DNA from: Mycteria americana
Lineage: Eukaryota > Chordata > Aves > Ciconiiformes > Ciconiidae
DNA length: 64,000 bases
Direction: 5' to 3'
Assembly (NCBI RefSeq): GCF_035582795.1
Contig: NC_134368.1
Coordinates: 30,006,501 to 30,070,500, forward strand
In this document: positions 1 through 13,700 of the stretch, one piece after another
Layout: each line of letters opens with the position of its first letter
How positions within the stretch are numbered: the first letter of the stretch is position 1
Position numbers and translations under genes: made by a program
The notes under the pieces: generated by a model
Told to the model about the DNA's origin: nothing
Seen by the model: the letters and a program-made list of their open reading frames with translations, nothing else
The model's database searches: none

Positions 1-826
1 ACCTTAAATTGGTAATTTTTTTTCTAAAGAGCAGAACAAATTACTTTCCAGAGAGTTAGTGCAAGGTACTCAGCTTGGAAACGGCTGTTATACCAGAGGC
101 TAGCCTCTGTTATACTAGAGGCTAGAGGCATAATCATATGCCATTAACTGAAATTAAATTGCAAGTGCAATTGCAGTCAATTCCAAAGATAAGACCTTTT
201 GGTTTTTCTCTTACTTGTTATCAGGTTTCATTCTTTATTAATAAAGGATATTTATTTCACTTGGCTTTTCTCTTCACTGAAGAGCTGACCTACTCTTTAT
301 TTGCAATATGTACTTCTAGCCTTTTATAACAGCCCTTTCTTTGGTACTGGTAAGGCTCAAACATCATTAAAAAGTTCTACCTGCTTTCTTTGCGTTAGCC
401 CAGATCGCATCCTGGTCATGGTATCAGGAACAACAGCTGTTTGGAAGAAACTCTGCTTGTAGAGAAGACAGTGCCTCTTTTTTTTCCTTATGATGAAAAA
501 AACCTATGGGAGGTCTCTGCTTTTCAGATGTTCTTACTGCATTTTTTTTCTTCTTCCTCACTCTTCCACCTATTTTCTCCTCTCCAGTGTTCTCAAAATA
601 TCAGCAATTCAACTGATACTTGCCAGGGTTTGATATTTACTAGGAAGTCCTTCCATGCTGTGTAAGTCTCATTTATGCTGGGTAGGAGATCATCAACACC
701 ACCAGCAACTTACAGTTTCGAAGCTAAATTGTTAGGTAGTAATATCTGAACCTATGTATTTATGATGTTTTTAAGTTCCATCACATTTTGTCTGAGTTCT
801 CTGGGGTTTTTTTTCTATGGCTTTAG
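1..826 (+). other. ATP10D intron, left edge
   Basis: No exon was recognised and the DGETNL exon of the actuator domain was not found. At 95-108 there is a 14-bp palindrome, agaggctagcctct, within a near-duplicated block (tgttata..agaggctag) at 85-126. Confidence 0.75.
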
Positions 827-912
827 GTCTCTGAAATTGATCCAGAAAAATTTTCCAGTAGAATAGAGTGTGAAAGTCCTAACAACGACCTCAGTCGCTT
901 CCGAGGCTTTGT
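827..912 (+). CDS. ATP10D: ATP10D exon (first in window), actuator domain
   Basis: Acceptor ctttag ends at 826; donor gtaagt starts at 913. The 86 nt encode a stretch beginning [20 protein letters not shown], typical of the ATP10D actuator domain just after the (unseen) DGET loop. The exon ends with two bases of a Val codon completed by the next exon. No upstream coding exon was recognised in 1-826. Confidence 0.93.
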
Positions 913-3900
913 GTAAGTGGCTTGGTGGCTCTTTAAACTATTGTCATTTGCTTTGGTGCTCTTACTAATTTTCAGAGAGCTTGTAATGTTTGCTTTAAAA
1001 AATAATGACAATATGTATAGAAGTCAGTTTGTACCACTACATTTCTGAGTGTAGCCCAACAGATAGAGCTCCAGAAGGGCTTTCTGAGGAGCAGATTGTG
1101 AACTGGGAAAGCCCACTAGTGCTTTTTATTTTGTATTGAATATTTTCAACATCTTAGTTTAGGCTGTTTTGCAATTGTGTATTCCATATTTGAAATAGCT
1201 GTTTCAAATCTGCTCTTAATAACAAGTGATATCTACAGTATTTGGTCTCGATCATGGCCTGATTGGACAAGCTGCATTGCTCAGAATTGGAAATGGGAAG
1301 GAGTGGCTTCCTGTTCTACTCTGATTTGTTTTGTGTAACCATCAGTGACTTGATCAAACTCCTTTTGACCAACATGCCTATCTCTGTCTTTTCTTCTTAT
1401 GGGTTTATGATTTTCTATAGACAGTAGGAAAACAAAATCCTATTTCTGACTGATTTTCAGTTTTTGAGAGTTATAATGTCTATATTCTCCCCTGTGGGCA
1501 CCAACACATTAGAAAAATGAAAAATAAATATACATGAATCTTAGTCTCTGAGGAAACATCTTGACAAACAGTGGTCCTGCCTGCACTGGAAGTATGCCAC
1601 AGGAATAACTATGCTCACAGTATATTTCAAATGGGATTTTATATTTTGTTAGAATTTTTTCTGATGTTGGCAATCCAAGTAGAAGTTGTTGGCTTTCAGA
1701 CTTCCAGTGTTTGTCTTGAGCTCTTCTCAATAGTGTTGCCTACTTCTTACATGCCAGCTAGCAAATGGTAGGCTTGTAAACACAAGAAAATTTTAGTACA
1801 GTGCCTACGTGCCTGGATTTTCAAAGATGATCTGCATGCATGTTACCCCATTCTTTTGAAAAGTCCAATCAGAAATGTCAGAATGGCAGTCAGTGACTAG
1901 CAGCTTCTTTGGGAAATCTACTCCCTAATGGTTTTGCAAAGCCTGACTGGTAATTGCTGGAGTCCTACAGCTGAAGTAATGTGCTTTTTTTTCAGTGAGC
2001 ATTCAAACAAGGATCGAGTGGGCCTCAGCAAGGAAAACTTACTGCTCCGAGGATGCACAGTAAGAAACACAGAAGCTGTTGTAGGCATAGTGGTGTATGC
2101 AGGTTAGTGAACTACCCTAGCTTTCACAGATTGCCTTGCAAACAAGATAGAGTTATGTGCCCTAAGAAACAGTGTCGTACAAAAGGGAATTAGGAGAGTA
2201 AAAGCTTGAATCCAGCAGAAATCAGCCATAGCTAGAAATGTTAAGAATGCATGTCTGGATTAAGTTTGTTTCTATTTTAACAATATAAAGAGCTGATATG
2301 TCTGATTATTCATGGGAGGCCAGCTCTGTTCTGTGTGAACAGGTCCTTGTCCTCAACTGTTAGTTGCGATGGTAAACCCAGGCTTTTGAAATAGACATGG
2401 AGATGCATGGCTTGCTTAGGATTTTTTTCTGGTTCAAAACTGAAGCTACTGCTGTTCTTCTTCAGTGTTCTGTATCAAAGGGCAGAGGTTTTTAAACTAA
2501 TCAATATGATGTATCCAGCCAGGTAGCTGTAATGCAGGTGCAGGATTTTGTAGAAAATATTAGAAATAATATAGAAAACATCAAGAATAAGATTGTTTCT
2601 ATAGGAAGGAATATTATTGACAGTATAAAAGTTGATGTGTACATTACAGATTTTGCTTTAGCTTGTTCAGTTTTCTTTCGGACAGAATTCATATGTTGTA
2701 GGAGCAGTTAGTTTGCTCATATTTATAATCTCTGTTCAAATATTAGTTAACAGAAATGTCCCATTTCCCAGAGCTTTAGAAATATAAAGCACTTGTGGTT
2801 CTGATACCTGCTATTAGAGGATTTCAACCTGGGTTGTGGTTACAGGTCATGAAACCAAAGCCATGCTGAATAACAGTGGCCCTCATTACAAGCGCAGTAA
2901 ATTGGAAAGAAAAGTGAATACTGATATTCTCTGGTGTGTTCTGCTTCTGATTTTGATGTGTTTAACTGGTGCAATAGGTAAGTGAGAATCAGAAGACTCC
3001 TGCTATTTTCCTCTCTCAGCCTACAGTGCTTAGTGTTTTCTTTTGGGGCTGATTAATTTTAACAGTCCATCTCAGAAACTGCCTTTGTACATGTGTCATT
3101 CCCTAGCAGTTGGGGATGCTGCCAGGTTTTAGTTCATGTTGTCATGTTTAATCTGGAGTGTGGTCAAGAACTATGTTCCTGGTGTGAGTTTTTAGGTCTG
3201 GAACCTGTTTCTCCGATTAATTTCTCTCTTCTCTCACTAATTGCTCTGCAAAACTCCTACTTTCTCTTACGATTTTTCAAGTAACATGGGATGCATGTAC
3301 AGCATTGTGGGGAGAGGCCTAGTGTGACTAGAGTTGTAAAGACTTGACATTTTAGGGATTGATTAAATAGTGAGCTTGAGTAAATCTAGACAGACTAACT
3401 TTTATGACAAATCAAAAAGGTGTTTAAAACATGTTTAAAAAAACTTCTTCGGATTACGCTTAACCTGTGAACACCATGTCATCATTATTAACTAAAACCT
3501 GGACAAGCAAGGATAATACAATTAATGGCCAGAGGTTTTTCTGGGGAGTGGGGGTGAAGTGTTTGTCAAGTGTAGTTAGTATTCCTGTAGTTCTGAGATA
3601 TGCTGTATAGATGTGCTGTTGATAGAAATGCATATAAGGTGTTTAGTCATGTGTGCATTGATACTTAATTAATTCTAATGGGGTTCCTGTTGAGGAAAAA
3701 CTGAAGAGGTAAAATGATAGTTTAAAAGCTTAGAAAGAACTACAGAGTGTAACGGCTAACACCGTGACCCAGAACTGTGATACAGTTTACATACAACTGA
3801 CTCAGTTTATCTTGTTCTTGTTTTCAAGGCCATGGAATTTGGTTAAGTAGGTATTCGGAAATACCTTTTTTTAACATCCCTGAGCCAGATGGGAAATCGA

Positions 3901-4726
3901 TTCCTCCAACATTAGCAGGGTTCAATATGTTCTGGACGATGATCATTTTATTACAGGTAACTTTGGTCTGCTTTAAACATGGGTCATATTCTGATCTCAT
4001 TTATATCCTTGAAGTAACTCTTCAGCTTCAGTAGAGCTACTTCATGTTTGTAACTGGCCAAAGAGTTTGGTTTTATTTAATCCCCATGTTTTATTTTGGT
4101 AGGTCTTGATCCCAATTTCTCTCTATGTTTCAATTGAAATTGTCAAATTGGGACAAATTTATTTAATACAGAATGACATTGATTTTTACCATGAGAAAAC
4201 AGACTCAACAATTCAGTGTCGAGCACTGAATATTGCTGAAGACCTTGGCCAGATTCAGTATATCTTCTCTGACAAGACTGGAACCCTTACTGAAAATAAG
4301 ATGGTTTTTCGGAGATGCAGCATTGCAGGACAGGAGTATTGCCATGAGGAAAATGGTAAGACACTAAACCTGTGTTCACAATGGGTCATTTTTCTCTTCT
4401 CGGAGAAGCTGAAAGTTTTCATAGGGGTCTGGTGGACTTCATGAGATCTGTGTGGCAATATGCACTCATGGAAGCTATGAATTCAGACTGATCCTACTAA
4501 CAGCCATGCATCTTTCCCCATTATTTGGATTCCTTCATATATAGTGTGTTAAGAGACTTGAAGGCTGTAGGTAAGGTGCTGCTTTGCAGGTGGTTAAGTT
4601 CCAACATATTTGATACCACAAACAAAATACTCTTTACTCACTCTGGAAGAAGTCATGCCTACTGTGTTTTGCTTCTCTCCTTGCAATATTCAGGACCCAG
4701 AACATTGGAAAATTGCCCTTTCCTCT

Positions 4727-4758
<32 letters not shown>

Positions 4759-7700
4759 CCAACTAGAGTGCCAATGCTTACCTAACATTTTAGGGTTCAG
4801 ACATCCTGTTGACTGTCATAGCAGCATACCACCTTTATGTAGTACATCTTAAGGCTCCAATTCGACATACTGTTGCCCTTGAGGATACAGTAACCCAAAT
4901 AAAATACATGCTGAAGCCAGAGCTATAACAGTAATGTTAAGGTCAGTAATGTTTAACAGTAATGTTAAGTCAAGCAGATCTGTGTGCATGTGTGTGTTAA
5001 GGCTGCAAAGATGAGTACCTCCATCAAAAATAATGACTGTTGTATTCTTACTTATATCTTACACACCTGTTTATTATTAGCCAAAAAGTCAACAGGCGGT
5101 GTTACTGGATAGTTGCTGCCTCATTGTCTAATGGTGTAGCATCTTTCAGTACACATTTCATGAGGCCCTTACTTGAAGCCTTCTGGGAGCCAGGAGAAGA
5201 TACAACTCCAGACACAAGAGAAAATTGGGCAGAGTGACATGAAGTCTTTGATTCAATTAGCTATTTTATTAATTAGATAAAACCACAAAATTTTTATTAC
5301 CATTCCTCTATGTAACTATTAGTGGCTGCAGACATTTGCTATTTTGCTGGTGGGCAATGCAAGTATTCCATATAAGATCAAAGGTGAGGTGCTGACAGGT
5401 GGACACGTGAAGCGCAGCTGTGTATTAAACCCTCCTTTATGGTTTTGGTGGTTTTGCTGCCAGATGGAACTGCTCACAACTGCGAGCAAAAGGCACACCC
5501 TGCTGGCCACAGCAATGAGTCAGTTCAGCCCTTCTTTTGTTGTGTCACAGGAGCAGATGGTTACAAACTGTTTTTACAGTAATTTCTGCACATATTTTGA
5601 AAATTTTATGGTGCAGGTGTCCAGGTGCTTCTTTGGCTTTGCATAATTATACTGGGAAGGATGACAACAGCAAAGTGAGAATAAATATTTTTAATTTTCA
5701 AAGTTGGTGAATGAACAACTTAAATAAAAAGTAGAATGTATTTTCAGAGCATTTTCTAAAGGAAGGAAAAGTATTTCAGAGGAGATAAATGAAAGAGTAG
5801 TGTGAATGGTGTAGCTGTGGCTGATCCAGGTCTCATTGTGCCAGGCAAAGTATATCTAGCACTTACTTCTGCTAGTAGTTCACTTAGAGTTATCTTCCAA
5901 AAAGATTAGTTTGTTAATTATGTTTATAATTATTTCCTGCTGTGCCCTGTCTTTTACCTGGTGCATGTGCTACTTCCTAACAAATCTAGAAATTATGTGA
6001 GCCCTGAAAATCAGTTTGAAAATGTTGGAAGTCCTGTGTTTTAGTCCTGTTTTACATTTGTTCAGTTGCATAGAGCTACTGTTTGTAAGGCTCCTGCTAC
6101 ATCAGGTAAGCATTGCAGTGCAAGATAGTACAGTCTTTTGCATACAAGCCACTTAGTCTGTACATATATGTCTGTATTTATATCTGTATTGCCCCAGGTA
6201 AAGAGGTGCACATGAGGGAAGCACACAACAGCAAGGACTGTGATTCAGTATAATCCTCCATATAGGTGTCCCATGCAGTGTTCTGTCTAAAGTAACATGT
6301 GCCATGTATGTTACTTCAGACAGAACATACAGGCTTCTCAACAGCCTGGAAACATAGCGGAATGGGCACATGTTGTCCAAACCTTTCTCTACAAACACTT
6401 ACTAAGTCACTGTTGCCGCTTTCTGGTAAAAGGCATCGATACCACATGTGGGATATTATATTTGGTAGTTGTGGAGAACCACAGTTTGTTACATTCCTAC
6501 CTATTTTTTTTTTTTAAACTATTTTATTAAATTCATGTTGACATCAGGGAGATGGCCTGCCAAGGAAGGTGTAAGCTCTGGTCTCCCTGCTTTCCTCGGA
6601 CTCATCAGAATGGCAAGATGAGGGTCAGGAGGCTTTCATTTATGTTCCAGAAAGAGAAGACAACAGGAAATAAGGAGAACTTAACAGGCTAGCAAATCCA
6701 GTAGCTCATTTCCTGAACCATAGCTAAGCTTCTGTGCTTTGGCTAGGAGGAAGAGGACTCACAAGTGATATAATAAACCTATTTCCATCTCATTCTGAGC
6801 ACCAGAGCTGGGGACTCTGAGCTGTGGATAGGTTTCCCATTCACATAAAACAGAATAATATCCCACTTTTCACTTTTTTCCTGTACAGTAGCTGCTACTT
6901 TAAATAAGAACAAAATAGGGAATTAGTGGTGTGGCAGGAGATGACTGTATGTTAATATTGCTTTTTTCCTAGGATGCCATTGTTTGTATTCACACTTTAA
7001 TGAAATAAATAGGCAATGCACAGCTCTCAGAACAGTTTTTCCATGCTGTCAGTTGATGCAGACATTGAACTGCTAGTATATGCTCATAGCATGCTATTTT
7101 CATGGTTACAGGTAAAAACTTGAAAGCTGAATAGTGTACAGTGATCCAGTGCTGTCTGGATTGAGATTGCAACCTCTTGCATGTGGTCAAATACTGTCCC
7201 AGAACTCCAGTGCAAACACTTGATTATGTTCTTAACAAGCACATGATAGCATAGGTGTGTTTCCATTTGATTCAGAGGTTCTTTACACCACTGATCTTCC
7301 TAGCTAGATTTGTGGGGCACAGAACTGCATTTATATCTTTGGTGCAAAAGTGTTAGACATGTCAATACGAAGTTTTATTATTGAAACCTGCTTTTCAGTT
7401 ACTCAGAAAACGTGTATGTGTGTGTGAGGGAGTGTCCAATACAGAAATGACAAGAAACACAGTTTCAATGAGTTCCTGCTAGAAGCTGTACTTGTCAAAC
7501 CACTGGCATACAATCCTGATCCATCATAAAATAATGAGGCTAGAAAACCTGTCAGGAGGTGATCTGGTCCCGTTTCTCTGGCCTAAGGCAGAGTTGTTGC
7601 TATCATTTTTTATGAATATTTTTTTTTGTTTCTTCAGGACCTCCAGTGATGACCAGTTCACTGCTTTCTCAGGCATTCTGTTCTAGCATGTCATGTCTTC

Positions 7701-10700
7701 TCTGACAAAGTTTTGCTGATACCTAGCCTGAGTCTGTCCTGCTACGATATAGGACCATTGTGTCTTCTATTACCCACAGTGTGCATAGAAGACAGGCTAT
7801 TTTCTTTCTCTATGCAATTGCCCTTCATGTACTTGAAGACTATTATTTGGATCCCATCAATGTGCCCTTCTGGAGGCTGTGTAACTCCACTTTATTATAC
7901 TGTTTCCATGTGGCTCATGTTGTCTAGAACCCTGATCATTCTTGCTCCCTCTTCTGGATTCACTCCAGTGGAGTGTTGCTCTTGAAGTGCAGTGTCCCAA
8001 ACAGGAATTCAATGTGATGGCTTGCTATGGGTTTTATTTTTCATAAATGGTAGATTATTCTTAACTATATACTAAATTCCTTACTTGAAAATTTTGTTTC
8101 CTGAACCTCCAGGCAGTGTTTTAGAAAAGTTTCTTTTTGCTCATGGAACAGTAATTTTGTTTCCCTTTCCATAGCAAAGAGGTTGGAATCCTATCAAGAG
8201 ATGGATTCAGAGGATGAAGATTCAGTTGATCGTCAGTGTGGCTCTTCAACCCATATGTCAAAATGGCGGGGGCACAACTGCAGAGCTGTGAATGAACCTT
8301 TGAACAGAAAGTCTTTGAATCAGTTGTCTGGTAGTTACCCTGCATTAGGAAGGGAAGATGGAGCAGGTGATGTTCCCCACTCAGGACATGTTGCTTTCAG
8401 CAGCCCCATTGTAAGTAAAAGCTGTTGGGTTTGATGCTAAATTTCTGAAGTAACTCATGAAGGAATATCTTTTTACCCCCATTTGATCAGAGTGCTTGTC
8501 ATTTAAGAGATCCTTTCCCTCTTCCATCAAAACCAGAGCCTCCCATGATTGCTTGGCTGCATCCTATTTGCAGCTGACATTGCTCATGTTTGTTGGGTCA
8601 CAAAGGTGTATGCTTTGGTTCTTGCTGATCACTCCAGCTAAAATGACCAGCTTCATCTTAATAATAGTTTGTTCTTTTGTTTTAAGAGGTTTCTAGCATT
8701 TTCTTTTGTTTTTAATAGGAAATACTAGATGACCAATATTTATTGGAGGTTACGAGAGGTAAAAATTCTGCTTCTGTACCTGAAGGAGTCTAAATAGCAT
8801 TCATCATATTTAATCTCTGTCGAAGTATCTGTGAACTAAGGTTCTACTGTTTCCCTGTCTGGACATGAAGTTTGCCATTGTCATTGGGCTAGCACAAGGC
8901 AGTGAAGACACCAGAGCGTTCCTCTATTTCCTAGTATAACCAACTCAGGATCTGACAGGAAGGAAGTTGTATGAGCTTCTACACTTCATTAATCTGTAAC
9001 TGATTTAACCTCCAGAGACTGAGATTAAGTTTATATCCTAATGGACAGTTTTGTTCATTTCATCAATAGGAAACGGATGTTGTACCAGATGCACAACTGC
9101 TGGAGAAGTTCAGTCAAATTTCTTTTCATTCCTATCAACAATCAGAAGAAGCCAGCAGCAAGTTATCTTTGGAGACAACATACATCACTGACTTCTTTCT
9201 TGCTCTGGCAATCTGTAATACTGTTGTAGTTTCAGGCCCCAATCGGCCGCGTCAGAAGGTAAGAAGGCGTTATTTTTGGCTATTTGGCCATATTCATCAA
9301 TAAATGAGCTCCCTTTGGTTTGATTACAAAACAAAAAAACCAATTAACTGACATTTAAAAACTGATTCTTTTCTCCTCCATTGGTTTGTCCTGTTAGAAA
9401 GAAGGGAATTACTGTAAACCCACGGAGTGCAATGAGTTAATATGTAATATAATGCTGGTAATGTTTTTCCGATGCAGAAAAACTTGGCTTCAATATTTTT
9501 GCTTCTGTGTATAGACTGTTCATAACTTTTACAAGACATATTCTGAGATTAACTTGCAATTGTGATTTTTTCTATATTCTAGTTATCTTTTTCCAGATAT
9601 GTGCATAGCTTCCTTTAAGAGTACCCTACCACTCAGGTTACCTTTACAAATAGGTTATTATTGGCTGAAAGATAAGAATAATCTCAGAAGACTCCCAGAA
9701 TATTGGAACTGAGAATGCTCTTACCTGTTCCCTGACTATTCAAATAGAGTTTCAGCAAAAGTATGGAAGATCAACTTTCATATGTGTAATAATGTGAAGA
9801 AAAAATGCTTTGCAGTATGACATAAAGTGGTCTCACCTTGAATGTACAGTGCATTTGCTAGACTGTCCTGGTTTAATAGTCTGGAGTGTGTTTAAGTCTT
9901 CCTGAGACCACTTGTTTTCAGAGCACACAACCTAACATTTATTTAAAGATACTACTATCTTTTTCAAATCTTTTTTTTTTTCAGGGTGGGATTTTCATAA
10001 CCCCATCTTTTACCAGTTTTGACTGTGTTGCAGGATAATTCCCAAGTTCAGCTTTGATTTCCTTCCCCCCATCCCCTGGTGATTTCCATTTGTTGACTTT
10101 CTCTTTTGAAAAAAATGTATGACGTGCAGGACTAGATTTTGGTGTCCATCTAGGCAGTGAACCTACAACCATGGCTGGAGGCATTCCTAAAAGGTATCCT
10201 GTGGAGTGTACATGGTATACATACCTCCTATGTATAAGTAAGTCTGGTATTCTAGCGTGCTTCCAGGCGTTCCCAGAAAGCGTAGTAGGCAGCTTATAGG
10301 TCCATGTGTGGACAGGGCAGCTGTGTTCATAGTTACTAATCAGACATAAAGGTGATGTAGAAAAATATACAGGCGAGATTCTCATTTTTTTGAGAATAGT
10401 ATTTCTGGATGACTTGCTAGCAGGGGAGAAGATCTCCAGGTCACTAGTAGTAGGTTGGGAGGGGCAATGTGGCATGAGGTTTCTGAGTTCACAATTAGGG
10501 AATGACATGAAAGAGCTCAAGGCAACGGAAGGTTTCAGCGTTACCTTAGGAAGAGGCGATGAAAGGATGTTCCTAGTCTCTGTTTCCATGATGCTGAATG
10601 GAGACGCATTACAACTTGAGTGCAATTGTGGTAGAACTGAAGCCAGAGTCTGTCCTTTATGCTTTTCAGTGGCAAAGAAGAACATGCTTCCTGGGGATAA

Positions 10701-13700
10701 CTCATTCTTAACTCTTCACCAGTAATGAGAAATGAATGTCAGCCTTGCATGCCTTGTTCCTTGTTTGTGAGCTATTAGCTGCCTAACTGTTCTGGGTAAC
10801 AGTAAGCCAGTTATTTTGTAACATTGATGAGAGGGTAACTGTCTTTCATTTTAAATTCAGACATTAAAAAAGTATTGATAAAGTACTGCATTTTTAACAG
10901 TACTTGTACCTAGTTACTGTGAGGGGTATGGAGCTGGTTTATTCTTCACAAGTATCTTGCTAATTCAGAACAAGAATTAAAGTGTTTAGTTCCATTTTCC
11001 ACAACTTTTAAAAGTTATAATGTCATACTAACTGTTTCATTACTGAAACAGTTCTAAAGAGAACTATTACATGGAGTCACGAATCAGACTTGGAATGCAT
11101 ACAGTTTTCAGATCTGAAGTATTTTTACAATTCTTTTGGTTTGAATAATGAAGGTCTTACAGAAGCTGTTTAGTGTACTTATGGTTATATGTTTAAGTGA
11201 GCTGACCATCTTTAATACAAGCAAACTCATGGTAAATTTTAAAATACTACATTCATTAAGAAACATACATAGTTTGTAAGCTGTCCTTCTTTAATGTAAT
11301 AAAATATGAAGAATTTAACAGAAATGCTTTCTCTAACTGTTCTGTTCCAGATGAGAGTGTCTTCACTGGGTAGGATGCCTATTAAATCACTTGAGGATAT
11401 CAGGCAGATGTTCCAGAGGTGGTCAGTCCGGAGACTAAGTTCCTCCCCACTTCCAAGTGCAAAAGAGTCATCATCTGAAAGCCCGAATACTTTTGTGAGC
11501 AAACTATCTATTTTCAGAATGAAACTGGCTTCACCTGCTCTGGATGGAGCTGCTCAAAGGGCTGCTGAGCCTCACAATACTGACAGCCCAGAAAATTCCC
11601 AAGTGCCTCAAGAACTAGCTGTGGTGGATGTAGCTGCTGGCTGTGAACGCAACAGTGCTGCATCATCTATGGAATTGTCTCCCTTACCTAAACTATGTTA
11701 TGAAGCTGAGAGTCCAGATGAAGCTGCCTTGGTTCATGCTGCAAGGGCTTATAAATGTATTTTACAGTCTAGGAGTCCAGATCAAGTAACTGTGGACTTC
11801 GCAGGTCTGGGATCTTTAACATTTCAGCTTTTGCATATCCTGCCTTTTGATTCAGTGCGGAAAAGGATGTCAGTGGTCATTCGGCATCCAGTCTCCAACA
11901 AAGTGGTGGTGTACACAAAAGGTGCAGACTCAGTCATGATGGATTTGTTGAGAACTGCATCTGAAGGTATCTATAGAACTTCTAATTCATTGCTCACCTT
12001 TGTCATTCTCAGTACAGGTGAACAAATGGCCTGATTCACGAGACGAGACAAGCAACCAAGCAGAACTATTATCTATGAATAGTTCCTTATAGGAAGCCCA
12101 GAAAGGTAGTATTGCTTGTGACCTAGATATGGCTATACTGTGTGCTGGTGTGGAAACTGAGAAGAGAGAAGCAGCTATTATTCAAAGGATTTAGTGGTGT
12201 CTAAGCAGACACTTTGGAGCCAACTGAAGTATTCCTAGTTATAAAGTAAGGTTCCATGGCTGGCTGATCTCAGTGAGGAAAAGGGATATTTCCAGTTCCA
12301 AGGGTGGATTTTTACTCACCCAACATTAGCCATCTAACGTCTAGACAAGAAGCCTCTGTAGGCCATGGGGTAGAAACAGTACCTCCAAAATCTGTTGTCT
12401 TACTGGGGGGGTAATTTCATGTCTGGAGGAGCCTCTCACTTTGATTCTCAAGGTAAACTTGGAACCCAACTTCTACACGTCCAGAGTTAAGTGAGTTGAA
12501 TGCCTGTCCCAATAGTCCACCCCTTGACAGTTATTGTCAGAAAAGCTTTTCTACAACTGCCCTTTTAGCTCCTTCCTACTAGGCCAGTGACAGTAAAGCT
12601 TCTTGGGTGTCTGTGGGGCCCAGTTCACTTTAGAAAATAATTTTATTTTAGAAAAACATTTTGATATACTAGTGGCATCCAAAGATGTATCAGTACCAGA
12701 TGGGTTCCCCCTCACTGCTTGTGCAGACTGGCGCACTGCATGCTGACTATAGATACAGCCACAGTACACTGTACAAACAGGAAGATACATTCATAGTTAA
12801 GATAAAACCTGTTAACATTTTGGTATTTTTAAAACGGATTTAGGCCTTCAAAATTTTCTGCTAAATTTAGCCTAAGAATGCATATTTAATTTGCTTTCTT
12901 TGCTTTTTGTGTTGATAGTAGGTACTAATAATTCAGAAATGGAACAAAAGAAGATTAAAGAGAGAACTCAGAAGCATTTGGATGACTATGCAAGAAGAGG
13001 ACTGCGCACTCTGTGTATTGCTAAGAAGGTATTCCTTTCAATACATATTTTTAAGAATGTTTACAGTCTGTGACCAACCTGAGTGGTATCACCAATGGAG
13101 CAGACATCACAGCTTCTAAAGAGATGTTCCTTCAGGAGGAATTTGTAAGTTGACCCAAATCAATTCCTGACTACTGTTAGATTGCCATAGTTGTTGTCAG
13201 TTTAGGATGCCAAGCAGCTTAATAGCCTAATTCTAAAACAGGGGTTGTCAAATAGCCTGACTTTTCTTCAAGACTCCTGAATAGGTCTCCTTGTATGAAA
13301 CTTACCCTGGTTGGAATTCGAGACACAGAAAAAAATGAAGCCATAACTGTTGTGAATCGCACTTCACAAACAGTTTGCAGTGTTACAAGCTCCGGATGCA
13401 AAACTTAAGGGATGTTTTGAGATTCCATTTTAAATTCATAGCTGCTCAGAAGTAAAATTCCATAGGAATTGAAACAGGCAAGAAACCTCTTTACAAAGCC
13501 TTATGCAAAGTGAAAGTACAGGCTGTGTAGCTGTACAATCATCAAGCTGTACACAGCTGTGCGGTGATTCTGTGGCTGTGTCAATGCTGCAATTAAAGAG
13601 CAGTAGGGACAGTATACTATGCTCACTGGCCTGCCTACCTTCCATCTAAATGGAAATCTGTCAGGCAGCTCCAGGAACCTGCAGGGTGCCGGTGAGTAAC

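Larger units (their letters stand above)
4356..8174 (+). other. ATP10D intron (3.8 kb) with repeats
   Basis: Non-coding interval between the DKTGT exon and the next exon. It holds a 29-base T run (4730-4758), a 16-bp direct repeat (4926-4969), a 20-bp inverted repeat (6279-6327), a short TG-rich patch near 7411-7426 and an antisense CR1-like fragment (about 7540-8020). No further exon was recognised. Confidence 0.85.

Noticed and set aside
1..826. Search for the upstream ATP10D exon carrying DGETNLK
   Set aside because: No matching codons or suitable splice pair found; it must lie left of the window.
4730..5300. T29 as the reverse-complement poly(A) tail of a processed retrocopy
   Set aside because: No poly(A) signal lies next to it on the - strand and the adjoining sequence shows no recognisable coding or target-site duplication.
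8719..8758. Possible 40-nt cryptic exon in ATP10D (acceptor taatag, donor gtaaaa)
   Set aside because: 40 nt is not a multiple of three and would shift the frame of the well-conserved next exon. The product matches nothing in the family.
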